Shown here: piece by piece, positions 33,862-42,322 of the stretch | Layout: each line of letters opens with the position of its first letter | How positions within the stretch are numbered: the first letter of the stretch is position 1 | Assembly: GCF_900187605.1 (NCBI RefSeq) | Contig: NZ_FYEA01000013.1 | Coordinates: 124,001-188,000 of the forward strand | DNA length: 64,000 nucleotides | Reading direction: 5' to 3' | Source: Pseudomonas sp. Irchel 3H7 | Lineage (GTDB): Bacteria > Pseudomonadota > Gammaproteobacteria > Pseudomonadales > Pseudomonadaceae | Translations under genes and position numbers: made by a program | Notes under the pieces: generated by a model | The model's input: only the letters and a program-made list of their open reading frames with translations | What the model was told of the DNA's origin: nothing | Database searches by the model: none

Positions 33862-35763
33862 ATGCAGCGTTCCATTGCCACCGTTTCCTTGAGCGGCACC
33901 CTGCCGGAAAAACTCGAAGCCATTGCCGCCGCCGGGTTCGACGGGGTGGAGATTTTCGAAAACGACCTCCTGTACTACGACGGCAGTCCACGGGAAATTA
34001 AACAGATGTGCGCCGACCTCGGCATCGCCATCACTCTGTTTCAGCCGTTCCGCGATTTCGAAGGCTGCCGTCGTGATCGCCTCGCGCGCAATCTCGAGCG
34101 GGCCGAGCGCAAGTTCGACCTGATGCAGGAACTGGGCACCGATCTGGTGCTGGTCTGCAGTAACGCCTCGGCCGACAGCGTCGGCGATCAACAAATTCTA
34201 GTCGATGACCTGCGGCTGCTGGCTGAACACGCCGGTGCGCGTGGTTTGCGCATCGGTTACGAAGCACTGGCCTGGGGCCGTCACGTCAACACTTATCAAC
34301 AGGTCTGGGACATCGTGCGCCAAGCCGATCACCCGAGCCTGGGCGTGTTGCTCGACAGTTTTCATACGTTGTCGCTGAAGGGCGATCCCCGCGCCATCGC
34401 CGACATTCCCGGTGACAAGATCTTCTTCGTACAGATGGCAGACGCGCCGATTCTGGCCATGGACGTGCTGGAGTGGAGCCGGCATTTCCGCTGCTTCCCG
34501 GGACAGGGCGAATTCGATCTGCCGGGCTTCCTCGCGCCGATCATCCAGAGCGGTTACACCGGGCCGCTGTCGCTGGAAATCTTCAACGACGGCTTCCGCG
34601 CCGCACCGCCACGGGCCAATGCCGCCGACGGTTTGCGTTCGCTGCTGTATCTGGAAGAGAAGACCCGTCAGCGTCTGGAGCAGGCAGCCCAACCTGTGGC
34701 CAACCGTGAAATCCTTTTCGAAACACCGAAGGCCAGCGAGTACAACGGCATCGAGTTTCTTGAGTTTGCCGTAGACGAGAGCCTCGGCGCCAAACTGTCG
34801 AACTGGTTGGAGCGCCTCGGTTTCGTCAAGGCCGGGCAGCATCGTTCCAAGAGTGTGAGCCTGCTGCGTCAGGGCGACATCAACCTGATCCTCAACTCCG
34901 AACCGTATTCGTTTGCTCACAGCTTTTTCGAGGCCCACGGCCCGTCGCTGTGCGCCACCGCCGTGCGGGTCAAGGACAGCGCCAGTGCGCTGGCCCGCGC
35001 CGTCGCTTACAAAGGTCAGCCTTATCGCGGACTGGTCGGCCCCAATGAACTGGAGCTGGCAGCGGTGCGCGCGCCGGACGGCAGCCTGATTTATCTGGTG
35101 GATGAACAGGCCGATGTCTACGGCACCGATTTCAATCTGTTGCCGGACGCCACGGCCCGTGGCGGTCTCAAGCGCATCGACCACATGGCCATGGCACTGC
35201 CGGCCGACAGCCTCGACAGTTGGGTGCTGTTCTATAAAAGCCTGCTGGATTTCGAAGCGGACGATGAAGTGGTGCTACCCGACCCCTATGGTCTGGTGAA
35301 AAGCCGTGCACTGCGCAGTCGCGACAGTTCGATCCGCTTGCCGCTGAACATTTCCGAGAACCGCAACACCGCCATTTCCCATGCGCTGTCGAGTTATCGC
35401 GGCTCCGGTGTGCACCACATCGCCTTCGATTGTGACGACATCTTCGCCGAAGTGAGTCGCGCCAAAGAGGCTGGCGTACCGTTGCTGGATATCCCGCTCA
35501 ACTATTACGACGACCTTGCTGCGCGCTTCGATTTCGACGACGAATTTCTCAGCGAACTGGCGTATTACAACGTGTTGTACGACCGTGATGCGCAGGGCGG
35601 TGAGCTGTTCCACGTCTACACCGAACCGTTCGAAGGGCGCTTCTTCTTCGAGATCATCCAGCGCAAGAACGGCTATGCCGGGTATGGCGCGGCGAACGTC
35701 GCGGTGCGTCTGGCGGCGATGGCCAAATCACGCAGTGGCGCTGTGCGCCAGGCGAAGTTGTAG
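33862..35763 (+). CDS. quiC1: 3-Dehydroshikimate dehydratase QuiC1 with HPPD-like C-terminal domain
   Basis: 633 residues in two parts. Residues 1-280 form a xylose-isomerase-like TIM barrel, MQRSIATVSLSGTLPEKLEA, with metal ligands in GYEALAWGRH, LLDSFHTL, VQMADAP and SLEIFND. Residues 290-630 are a vicinal-oxygen-chelate region like 4-hydroxyphenylpyruvate dioxygenase, with HMAMALPADSLDSW, GSGVHHIAFDCDDIF and a final metal Glu in RFFFEIIQRKNG. This fusion is the known Pseudomonas QuiC1 architecture; it turns 3-dehydroshikimate into protocatechuate during quinate and shikimate use. The C-terminal domain's own activity is not established. Downstream aroE, aroQ and the TetR gene supply the rest of the pathway. 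Confidence 0.92.
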   Translation: MQRSIATVSLSGTLPEKLEAIAAAGFDGVEIFENDLLYYDGSPREIKQMCADLGIAITLFQPFRDFEGCRRDRLARNLERAERKFDLMQELGTDLVLVCSNASADSVGDQQILVDDLRLLAEHAGARGLRIGYEALAWGRHVNTYQQVWDIVRQADHPSLGVLLDSFHTLSLKGDPRAIADIPGDKIFFVQMADAPILAMDVLEWSRHFRCFPGQGEFDLPGFLAPIIQSGYTGPLSLEIFNDGFRAAPPRANAADGLRSLLYLEEKTRQRLEQAAQPVANREILFETPKASEYNGIEFLEFAVDESLGAKLSNWLERLGFVKAGQHRSKSVSLLRQGDINLILNSEPYSFAHSFFEAHGPSLCATAVRVKDSASALARAVAYKGQPYRGLVGPNELELAAVRAPDGSLIYLVDEQADVYGTDFNLLPDATARGGLKRIDHMAMALPADSLDSWVLFYKSLLDFEADDEVVLPDPYGLVKSRALRSRDSSIRLPLNISENRNTAISHALSSYRGSGVHHIAFDCDDIFAEVSRAKEAGVPLLDIPLNYYDDLAARFDFDDEFLSELAYYNVLYDRDAQGGELFHVYTEPFEGRFFFEIIQRKNGYAGYGAANVAVRLAAMAKSRSGAVRQAKL

Positions 35764-35864
35764 GAAATTCGTAAACGCGGGATTAAACACAGGTCCCGCA
35801 GCTTCCTTCACTGTGCTGCGCGGCCCATAATCGCCGCCTGTGCAGTGATGGCCGTGAGCCCGCA

Positions 35865-36542
35865 ATGACGATGAATACAGAACTTTCCGCAGCTCCTGAA
35901 GTGTCCGCCGTAGAGCCGCGCAAGAGTCGCAAGAACAACCCGGAAAAGACCCGCGAGAATATCCTGCAGGAGGCGATCGTCGAGTTCGTCCAGCAGGGTT
36001 TGTCCGGCGCTCGCGTTGATGCGATTGCCGAGCGCATCCACACCTCAAAACGCATGATCTATTACTACTTCGGCAGTAAGGAGCAGTTGTACGTTGAGGT
36101 GCTGGAGAAGCTTTACGGTGATATCCGCAGCACTGAAAGCCGTCTGCACCTGGCCGAGCTGGCGCCGGTGGACGCGATTCGCCGACTGGTCGAATTCACC
36201 TTCGATCACCATGATCGCAACGTCGATTTCGTGCGCATCGTCAGCATCGAAAACATCCACAACGCTGAATACGTGAAGCGTTCCGATGCGATCAAGGCGA
36301 TGAACAACACCATCCTCGATTCGCTCGGCGAGATTCTGCGTCGGGGCGCTGAAGAGGGTGTGTTCCGTGCCGGGCTGGATGCTCTGGATGTGCATTTGCT
36401 GATCAGTTCGTTCTGCTTCTATCGCGTATCGAACCGGCACACGTTTGGCGAGATTTTCCAGATCGATCTACCGGATGAAAGCATCAAGCAGCGGCATCGC
36501 GAGATGATTTGCGAGTCGGTGTTGCGCTACCTGCAAGCCTGA
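35865..36542 (+). CDS. TetR family regulator, probable regulator of hydroaromatic catabolism
   Basis: 225 residues. The N-terminal helix-turn-helix reads KTRENILQEAIVEFVQQGLS, then GARVDAIAERIHTSKRMIYY and YFGSKEQLYVEVLEKLY, followed by a TetR C-terminal domain with a long helical ligand-binding region. A polar N-terminal extension of about 30 residues precedes the DNA-binding domain. It lies between quiC1 and aroE, whose promoters share a palindrome, so it most likely responds to a quinate-pathway compound. Its own upstream gap contains only a partial match (ATAATCGC at about 35832). Confidence 0.9.
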   Translation: MTMNTELSAAPEVSAVEPRKSRKNNPEKTRENILQEAIVEFVQQGLSGARVDAIAERIHTSKRMIYYYFGSKEQLYVEVLEKLYGDIRSTESRLHLAELAPVDAIRRLVEFTFDHHDRNVDFVRIVSIENIHNAEYVKRSDAIKAMNNTILDSLGEILRRGAEEGVFRAGLDALDVHLLISSFCFYRVSNRHTFGEIFQIDLPDESIKQRHREMICESVLRYLQA

Positions 36543-36551
36543 CACAGCTCC

Positions 36552-36648
36552 CCTGTAGGAGTGAGCCTGCTCGCGATGGCGTACCGTCAGCTAACACATT
36601 AGTTGCCTGACACACCGCTTTCGCGAGCAGGCTCGCTCCCACAGGGGG
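36552..36648. repeat. REPIN of mixed type
   Basis: Left arm TGTAGGAGTGAGCCTGCTCG, right arm GCGAGCAGGCTCGCTCCCAC. The two arms belong to slightly different REP variants, which suggests recombination or drift between families. Convergent gene ends flank it. Confidence 0.85.
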
Positions 36649-36655
36649 AAAGCGT

Positions 36656-37510
36656 TCAGCCATTCATGCTTTGAAAATGCGCGAGCATCCGCTGCGCATC
36701 CGGCACCATGCCACTGAACAACTCAAACGCCTTCACCGCCTGAAACACCGCCATATTGCCGCCGTCCAGCGTCCGGCAACCGAGCGCGCGGGCATTGCGC
36801 AGCAGTTCGGTTTCCAGCGGGAAATACACAATCTCCGCCACCCACAATTCCTTGCGCAGCAGTTCGACCGGTACCGGCATGCCCGGCAGTTTGGCCATGC
36901 CCATGGGCGTGGTATTGACCAGACCGTCGGCCAGATTCAGCGTGCTCGGCAGATCCCGACCGGCCACCGCACGACCAAAACCGAAATGCTGATTGAGATT
37001 GTTCGCCAGGCTCTCGGCGCGCTCACTGTCGACGTCAAAAATGCTCAGTTGCTGTACGCCTTCGCTCAACAGCGCGTGGGCCACTGCCGCGCCAGCGCCA
37101 CCAGCGCCCATCTGCACAACGCGCTCACGGGCAGCGTCCTTCAAACCTCGACGAAAACCTTCGGCAAAACCGAGGCAGTCGGTGTTGTGGCCAACACGCT
37201 TGCCGTCCTTCAGCACCACCGTGTTCACGGCGCCGATGCCCTTGGCTTCCGGCGACAGCTCATCGAGCAGCGGGATGATTGCCTGCTTGCACGGGAAGGT
37301 GATGTTCAGCCCGGTGTAATTCATCCGCTCGGCCGCCAGCAACAGGTCGGGCAGGGCGGTGCTATCCATTTTCAACTGATCGAGATCGATCAGTCGGTAC
37401 AGATAACGTAGGCCTTGGGCATCGCCTTCGTGCTCATGCAGCGCCGGCGTGCGCGAGGCCTGAATGCCGGCGCCGATCAGTCCTGCGAGTATTACGTTAG
37501 AGCGAGACAT
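36656..37510 (-). CDS. aroE: Shikimate/quinate dehydrogenase, catabolic AroE paralogue
   Basis: 284 residues. Substrate domain MSRSNVILAGLIGAGIQASR TP with ligands in LNITFPCKQAII and VGHNTDCLGF; NAD(P) loop VVQMGAGGAGAAVAHALL; and GNMAVFQAVKAFELF at the end. This is a full-length AroE/YdiB-type enzyme that interconverts shikimate or quinate with the 3-dehydro compounds. The window shows only this copy; its place beside quiC1 and aroQ points to breakdown of imported hydroaromatics rather than to the biosynthetic pathway. It follows aroQ with a 5-base gap in one operon. Confidence 0.88.
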   Translation of the reverse strand: MSRSNVILAGLIGAGIQASRTPALHEHEGDAQGLRYLYRLIDLDQLKMDSTALPDLLLAAERMNYTGLNITFPCKQAIIPLLDELSPEAKGIGAVNTVVLKDGKRVGHNTDCLGFAEGFRRGLKDAARERVVQMGAGGAGAAVAHALLSEGVQQLSIFDVDSERAESLANNLNQHFGFGRAVAGRDLPSTLNLADGLVNTTPMGMAKLPGMPVPVELLRKELWVAEIVYFPLETELLRNARALGCRTLDGGNMAVFQAVKAFELFSGMVPDAQRMLAHFQSMNG

Positions 37511-37515
37511 GCGCG

Positions 37516-37956
37516 TTACCCCTTCAGCCGCTGGCTGAAATGTTCCAGTGCCAGTCGATAGCCGTGACTGCCAAAACCGGCCATTACCGCTGTGGCAATC
37601 GCCGAGACAAACGAGTGATGACGAAACGGTTCGCGGGCGTGGACGTTGGACAGGTGTACTTCGATCACCGGCAACTCACTGGCCACCAGCGCATCGCGAA
37701 TCGCTACCGAGGTGTGCGTCCACGCCGCCGGATTGATCACGATCCCGGCGCAGCGACCACGGGCGGCGTGTATCCAGTCAAGCAGTTCGCCTTCGTGGTT
37801 GGTCTGGCGAAACTCCACGGCCAGGCCGAATTCTTCGCCAGCGCGACCGCACAACGCCGAGATGTCCGCCAGGGTTTCGTGACCATAAGTCGCCGGCTCG
37901 CGGGTGCCGAGCAGGTTCAGGTTCGGGCCGTTGAGCACCAGAACGATAGGGGGCAT
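37516..37956 (-). CDS. aroQ: Type II 3-dehydroquinate dehydratase
   Basis: 146 residues, normal for the dodecameric type II enzyme that turns 3-dehydroquinate into 3-dehydroshikimate. Seen are IVLVLNGPNLNLLGTREPAT with the active-site loop and catalytic Tyr (YGHETL), INPAAWTHTSVAIRDAL and IEVHLSNVHAREPFRHHSFV with the catalytic His. ATG 37956 has GGAG nine bases before. First gene of the aroQ-aroE operon. Two motifs in its upstream gap are shared with the quiC1 promoter. Confidence 0.94.
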   Translation of the reverse strand: MPPIVLVLNGPNLNLLGTREPATYGHETLADISALCGRAGEEFGLAVEFRQTNHEGELLDWIHAARGRCAGIVINPAAWTHTSVAIRDALVASELPVIEVHLSNVHAREPFRHHSFVSAIATAVMAGFGSHGYRLALEHFSQRLKG

Positions 37957-38016
37957 GAGGGGTAACTCCACTTATTGTTTTTAGCTTTGGCCGAGTTTCA
38001 GCCTGTGGAGATAAAA

Positions 38017-38031
38017 TGTACTAGATGGTTA
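38017..38031 (-). promoter_or_regulatory. TAACC-N3-TAGTACA element upstream of aroQ
   Basis: On the minus strand TAACCATCTAGTACA followed by TTTTAT, 61-75 bases before the aroQ ATG. It matches the element at 33667 at 12 of 15 bases plus the AT-rich tail. Confidence 0.55.
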
Positions 38032-38067
38032 CCATGGTCAATCGAAGTGCCTGAGCCCAGGATTTTT

Positions 38068-38084
38068 GTGTTCGGTAATCGCAC
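38068..38084. promoter_or_regulatory. Shared operator of the hydroaromatic genes (aroQ side)
   Basis: GTGTTCGGTAATCGCAC, one base different from the copy at 33643. It lies 112-128 bases upstream of aroQ. The remainder of the 329-base gap (37957-38285) has no gene I can support. Confidence 0.6.
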
Positions 38085-38285
38085 CAAGGCTGTTTCCTTA
38101 CTTAATGTTGTTCGAATCGTAACGACAGCTTTGCTTACGTTTTCCCTCGAAGATTTACCGACTCCTGGCCCATGCCGGCGCTAGCCTGAGAGAAGAGCGG
38201 AGCCGCTTGCGTTCTACGGCACCGATCGTCGGATTTGAAAGGATTATCGAATCCTGAAATTTATTAACCTAACGGATGGGTTAGC

Positions 38286-38714
38286 ATGAACGTATGCCAC
38301 TACAAGGGATTGTCGATACGCGTAATGTTGCGGAATGAGCATTGCCCACCGCACGCTCATGTAAATGCGGGCGCCTGGAGTGCGCGATTCCATTTCAGCT
38401 TTTGGCACAACGACATTGATCTGTGGGATGTCGTGCCGCTGTCTCGTCGACCGACGATGGCTGTATTGGAGGGTTTGTGTCGATCGTTGGGACATCCCGT
38501 TCATCTGCGTCGCGCACGAGGGATCTGGTGGTCAGGTTTGCAAACCGTCTGTCTCGGCAATCAAGTGTGGGACTGCGAATCAAACGAGGTACCGGTGATG
38601 AAACTGGTTACCGATACGACTTACAGGATCGCTGCGGCGCGCTACGAACCAGAAGAAGACAAGTTGCTTCTGACATTGGTTGGCAAACTGGAAGGAGTTG
38701 AAATCCATTTATGA
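38286..38714 (+). CDS. DUF4160 family protein
   Basis: 142 residues. The motif IRVMLRNEHCPPHAHVNAGA is the hallmark of DUF4160 (acidic residue, then PPHxHV). The later part WDVVPLSRRPTMAVLEGLCR resembles the helix that follows in this family, but the C-terminal third is longer than in most members. Function is unknown; DUF4160 genes are often found directly before DUF2442 genes and the pair has been suspected to be toxin-antitoxin-like. Its stop overlaps the next start (ATGA). Codon use is less GC-biased than the neighbours, hinting at transfer. Confidence 0.75.
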   Translation: MNVCHYKGLSIRVMLRNEHCPPHAHVNAGAWSARFHFSFWHNDIDLWDVVPLSRRPTMAVLEGLCRSLGHPVHLRRARGIWWSGLQTVCLGNQVWDCESNEVPVMKLVTDTTYRIAAARYEPEEDKLLLTLVGKLEGVEIHL

Positions 38715-39154
38715 AAGTCATTAAGGCAAAGCCGTCCGTACATCGACCACTGACGGAAGAAATGCTCGATGCAGCCATAAAGCTTGGTGAAATACGACAG
38801 GCCAGCAGTTTCCAAGCTGTTTCTGTGTGCTTTGAAAAATCATCTTTGGTCATCCGTTTTGAGGATGGCAGCGGTGTGTTGCTTCCGGTGAACCAGTATC
38901 CAGAGTTTGACGGGTTTGATGCAGGCGATTACGAGGGGCTGACAGTCGGATTCGCAGGCACTGCGCTTTGCCATGAGGGCAAAGACCTTGACGTTTCCAT
39001 TGCCGGAATGATTTCAGCGAGCCCGTCACTCATGAAGATGGCTGCGTCGGTGGTTGCATCGCGTAACGGTCGTCAAAGCAGTGCCGCAAAGTCCGAAGCC
39101 GCGCGGGCGAATGGCAAAAAGGGCGGGCGTCCGCGTAAGGTCGATCCCGCTTAG
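38711..39154 (+). CDS. DUF2442 family protein with AT-hook-like tail
   Basis: 147 residues. The middle VCFEKSSLVIRFEDGSGVLLPV resembles DUF2442 proteins. The C-terminus ARANGKKGGRPRKVDPA carries a GGRPRK AT-hook-like motif that could bind DNA, consistent with an autoregulating antitoxin; that is inference. It overlaps the DUF4160 gene by four bases, so the two are produced together. A strong terminator follows. Confidence 0.72.
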   Translation: MKVIKAKPSVHRPLTEEMLDAAIKLGEIRQASSFQAVSVCFEKSSLVIRFEDGSGVLLPVNQYPEFDGFDAGDYEGLTVGFAGTALCHEGKDLDVSIAGMISASPSLMKMAASVVASRNGRQSSAAKSEAARANGKKGGRPRKVDPA

Positions 39155-39165
39155 TGAGCGCCCAC

Positions 39166-39194
39166 AAAAAAGCCGTCAATCACGACGGCTTTTT
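39166..39194. terminator. Bidirectional rho-independent terminator
   Basis: AAAAAGCCGTC-AATCAC-GACGGCTTTTT: a strong stem with A-run before and T-run after, placed between the convergent DUF2442 and trmA genes, so it can serve both. Confidence 0.9.
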
Positions 39195-39212
39195 CGCATC
39201 CGGCATCGGCCA

Positions 39213-40292
39213 TCAACGGCGGGTCAGCAACACACCCGATTCCATGTGATGCGTCCACGGGAACTGGTCAAACAACGCGCACGTGGTAATGCGGTGCGTG
39301 TCGTGCAACTGGGCAATGTTCGCTGCCAGGGTTTCCGGGTTGCAGGAGATGTACAGGATGTTGTCGAAGCGCCGGGTCAGCTCGCAGGTGTCCGGATCCA
39401 TGCCAGCGCGCGGCGGGTCGACGAAGACGCTGCCGAATTCGTAGCTCTTCAGGTCGATACCCTGCAGGCGGCGGAACGGGCGCACGTCGTTGAGCGCTTC
39501 GGTCAGCTCTTCGGCGGACAAACGGACCAGGGTGACGTTGTCCACAGCGTTTTCGCTGAGGTTGCTCAGTGCGGCGTTGACCGAGGTCTTGCTGATTTCG
39601 GTGGCCAGCACTTTGCGCACGCGCGTGGCGAGTGGCAGGGTGAAGTTGCCGTTGCCGCAGTACAACTCCAGCAAGTCATCGGTACGATCGCCCAGTGCTT
39701 CGTACGCCCAGTTGAGCATCTTCTGGTTCACCGTGCCGTTAGGCTGGGTGAACGCGCCTTCCGGCTGGCGATAGCTGAAGGTGCGACCGCCGACGTCGAG
39801 CTTCTCGACCACGTAATCGAGGCCAAGTACTTCGCGTTTGCCCTTCGAGCGACCAATGATGCTGACGCCCAGATCTGCCGACAACTGGGTCGCAGCGGCA
39901 TGCCAGTGCGCGTCCAGCGGGCGGTGATAGCACAGGGTGATCATTGCATCGCCGGCCAGCGTGGTCAGGAACTCGACCTGAAACAACTTGTGGCTCAACG
40001 CTGAACTGGCCTGCCACGCCGCTTTCAGCTGCGGCATCAACTGGTTGATGCGCAGGCTGGCGATCGGGAATTCTTCAATGAGGATCGGCGTGCGTTTGTC
40101 GTCCTGAGCGAACATCGCGTAATGCCGCTCGCCACCCTCGCGCCACAGGCGGAATTCGGCGCGCAGACGGAAGTTCTGCAGCGGCGAATCGAACACCGTT
40201 GGCTCGGGGGCATCGAACGGCGCCAGCAGATCACGCAAGCGCGTGACCTTGGCTTCTAGTTGCTCGGCGTAAGCCTGGGAATCGAAAGTCAT
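39213..40292 (-). CDS. trmA: tRNA (uracil-5-)-methyltransferase TrmA
   Basis: 359 residues. Makes m5U54 in tRNA. SAM site LLELYCGNGNFTLPLATRVR, then VFVDPPRAGMDPDT and the catalytic Cys region ILYISCNPETLAANI, with the C-terminal base Glu in HMESGVLLTRR. No TRAM domain, as expected for TrmA rather than RlmD. The ATG overlaps the stop of the purine permease gene (ATGA), so it is translated from the permease transcript. Confidence 0.94.
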   Translation of the reverse strand: MTFDSQAYAEQLEAKVTRLRDLLAPFDAPEPTVFDSPLQNFRLRAEFRLWREGGERHYAMFAQDDKRTPILIEEFPIASLRINQLMPQLKAAWQASSALSHKLFQVEFLTTLAGDAMITLCYHRPLDAHWHAAATQLSADLGVSIIGRSKGKREVLGLDYVVEKLDVGGRTFSYRQPEGAFTQPNGTVNQKMLNWAYEALGDRTDDLLELYCGNGNFTLPLATRVRKVLATEISKTSVNAALSNLSENAVDNVTLVRLSAEELTEALNDVRPFRRLQGIDLKSYEFGSVFVDPPRAGMDPDTCELTRRFDNILYISCNPETLAANIAQLHDTHRITTCALFDQFPWTHHMESGVLLTRR

Positions 40293-41584
40293 GCGTTGAA
40301 CCAACCCAACTTGATCACAAACAGAATCGACAGAATCACCAGCGCCGGGTTCAGCTCACGAGCGCGGCCGGACAGCAGCTTGATCACGGTCCAGGCGATG
40401 AAACCAAACGCGATGCCGTTGGCGATCGAGTAAGTGAACGGCATGGCCAGCGCGGTCACGACAACCGGTGCGGCGACGGTGATGTCGTCCCAGTCTATTT
40501 CCGCCAGACCGGAAGTCATCAACACGGCGACGAACAGCAGCGCTGGCGCGGTGGCGAAGGCCGGAACGCTGGCCGCCAGTGGCGAGAAAAACAGCGCCAG
40601 CAGGAACAGAATCGCCACGACGATGGCCGTCAGACCAGTACGCCCGCCCGCACTCACGCCGGCAGCGGATTCGATGTAACTGGTGGTGGTCGACGTACCC
40701 AGCAACGAACCGGCCATGGCCGCAGTGCTGTCAGCGATCAGGGCGCGGCCCATTTTCGGCATGTGGCCGTCCTTGCCCATCAGGCCGGCGCGTTTGGCGA
40801 CGCCGATCAGGGTGCCGGAGTTGTCGAACAGGTCGACGAACAGGAAGGCGAAGATCACGCTGACCAGACCGATGTCCAGTGCGCCTTTGATGTCCAGTTG
40901 CATGAAGGTCGGCGCCAGCGAAGGTGGCATCGAAGTCACGCCGTTGAACGGGGTGAAGCCCATCGCGATGGAAATGATGGTCACTGCCAGAATGCCGATC
41001 AGTACCGCACCGCGCACTTTCAGCGCTTCGAGCGCGACGATCAGAGCGAAGCCGAGGGTGGCGAGGATTGGGGCCGGGGCTTTCAGGTCACCGAGGCCGA
41101 CCATGGTCGCCGGGTTGCTGACCACGATGCCAGCGTTGTGCAGGGCGATCAACGCCAGGAACAGGCCGATACCGGCGGCAATCGCCGAGCGCAGCGGCAG
41201 CGGAATGCTGTTGATGATCCATTCACGGATGCGGAAGATCGACAGCAGGAAAAAGCACACCGCCGAGATGAATACCGCGCCCAGCGCCACTTGCCAGGTG
41301 TGACCCATGTGCAAGACCACGGTGTAGGTTAAGAAGGCGTTCAGGCCCATGCCCGGAGCGAGGGCAATCGGGTAGTTGGCGATCAGGCCCATGATCGTCG
41401 AACCGATCGCAGCCGCCAGGCAGGTGGCGACAAACACCGCACCTTTGTCCATGCCGGTCTCGCCGAGAATGCTCGGGTTGACGAACAGGATGTAGGCCAT
41501 GGCCAAGAAAGTCGTGATGCCCGCGAGAATCTCGGTGCGCACGTTGGTGTTGTGTGCCTTGAGTTGAAACAGCCTTTCCAGCAT
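40289..41584 (-). CDS. NCS2-family purine permease (AzgA/PbuG/AdeQ-like)
   Basis: 431 residues with 12-14 hydrophobic helices. The start MLERLFQLKAHNTNVRTEIL then AGITTFLAMAYILFVNPSIL and later TTTSYIESAAGVSAGGRTGL are typical of hypoxanthine/guanine/adenine permeases in this NCS2 branch. ATG 41584 has GGGGAG just upstream. It overlaps trmA by four bases, linking a nucleobase importer to a tRNA methylase in one operon. Confidence 0.9.
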   Translation of the reverse strand: MLERLFQLKAHNTNVRTEILAGITTFLAMAYILFVNPSILGETGMDKGAVFVATCLAAAIGSTIMGLIANYPIALAPGMGLNAFLTYTVVLHMGHTWQVALGAVFISAVCFFLLSIFRIREWIINSIPLPLRSAIAAGIGLFLALIALHNAGIVVSNPATMVGLGDLKAPAPILATLGFALIVALEALKVRGAVLIGILAVTIISIAMGFTPFNGVTSMPPSLAPTFMQLDIKGALDIGLVSVIFAFLFVDLFDNSGTLIGVAKRAGLMGKDGHMPKMGRALIADSTAAMAGSLLGTSTTTSYIESAAGVSAGGRTGLTAIVVAILFLLALFFSPLAASVPAFATAPALLFVAVLMTSGLAEIDWDDITVAAPVVVTALAMPFTYSIANGIAFGFIAWTVIKLLSGRARELNPALVILSILFVIKLGWFNA

Positions 41585-41806
41585 GTCTGCTCCCCGTGGC
41601 GCGCGTGGCGCCGTGAATGTATCGACCTCAACAGCAAAGCACAGACCGTCGCAAGCGCCTGGAAAATTGTGGTGGGCCGGAAAAAGCCGCGCATCATACC
41701 AGCAGCGTGAGGAATATGGCGGTTGTTGGTGTCGATCGTCGGCGAAGTTTTGCGTTGACGCCAACTGCGCCATACTGCGCGCTGATTTTTTCGGGGCGGG
41801 AAGCGC

Positions 41807-42256
41807 ATGAGCAAGTGCTGGATGAAGGTTTTGGGTTTGATTGCCGTACTGATGGCCGGGATGTCGACAGCCTGGGCGGCATCGGCGCCACCGTTGACGC
41901 AAGTGAAAGTGATCAAGGTGCAATCGCCAGCCTGTGGTCTTGAAGACATCGCCGATGGCCAAGCGCAGACCCAGTGCAATCACAGCGGACCGAATATCAA
42001 GGTCTACGTGCTCGAAGTCGGCTACGGCAAGAGTCAGCCTCAGGTCGCACTGGACGGCTTTGAAGTGAACGGCACCCGTGCCCCGGTGTGTGCCTTTGAT
42101 AACGGCAACCTGACCGAATGCACCCCCGGTAATAAAACCGTCGGTTCTCTTTATACCTTCGATCTGGCGGGCAAGCAGGAAGGCACCTTCACCTTCAGCA
42201 ACACCTCGATCAATGCGCCGCGCAACACGATGTCGACTCAGCTTTACATCAAGTAA
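41807..42256 (+). CDS. Secreted hypothetical protein with four cysteines
   Basis: 149 residues, not recognised. An N-terminal signal peptide (MKVLGLIAVLMAGMSTAWA) ends near AWA-ASAPP. The mature part has four Cys (SPACGLED, TQCNHSG, PVCAFD, TECTPG), enough for two disulfides, and looks like a small beta-rich periplasmic domain. It stands alone between a purine permease and a DJ-1-like gene. Confidence 0.7.
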   Translation: MSKCWMKVLGLIAVLMAGMSTAWAASAPPLTQVKVIKVQSPACGLEDIADGQAQTQCNHSGPNIKVYVLEVGYGKSQPQVALDGFEVNGTRAPVCAFDNGNLTECTPGNKTVGSLYTFDLAGKQEGTFTFSNTSINAPRNTMSTQLYIK

Positions 42257-42322
42257 CGGCTGCTGCAGCGCGATCCGGTTGAAGCTGACTACGCTTCAAG
42301 CATCACCCAGCGGATAACGCCC

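Noticed and set aside
37975..38184. Possible 69-residue gene between aroQ and the DUF4160 gene
   Set aside because: No ribosome site and no recognisable protein features; it overlaps the putative operators of aroQ.
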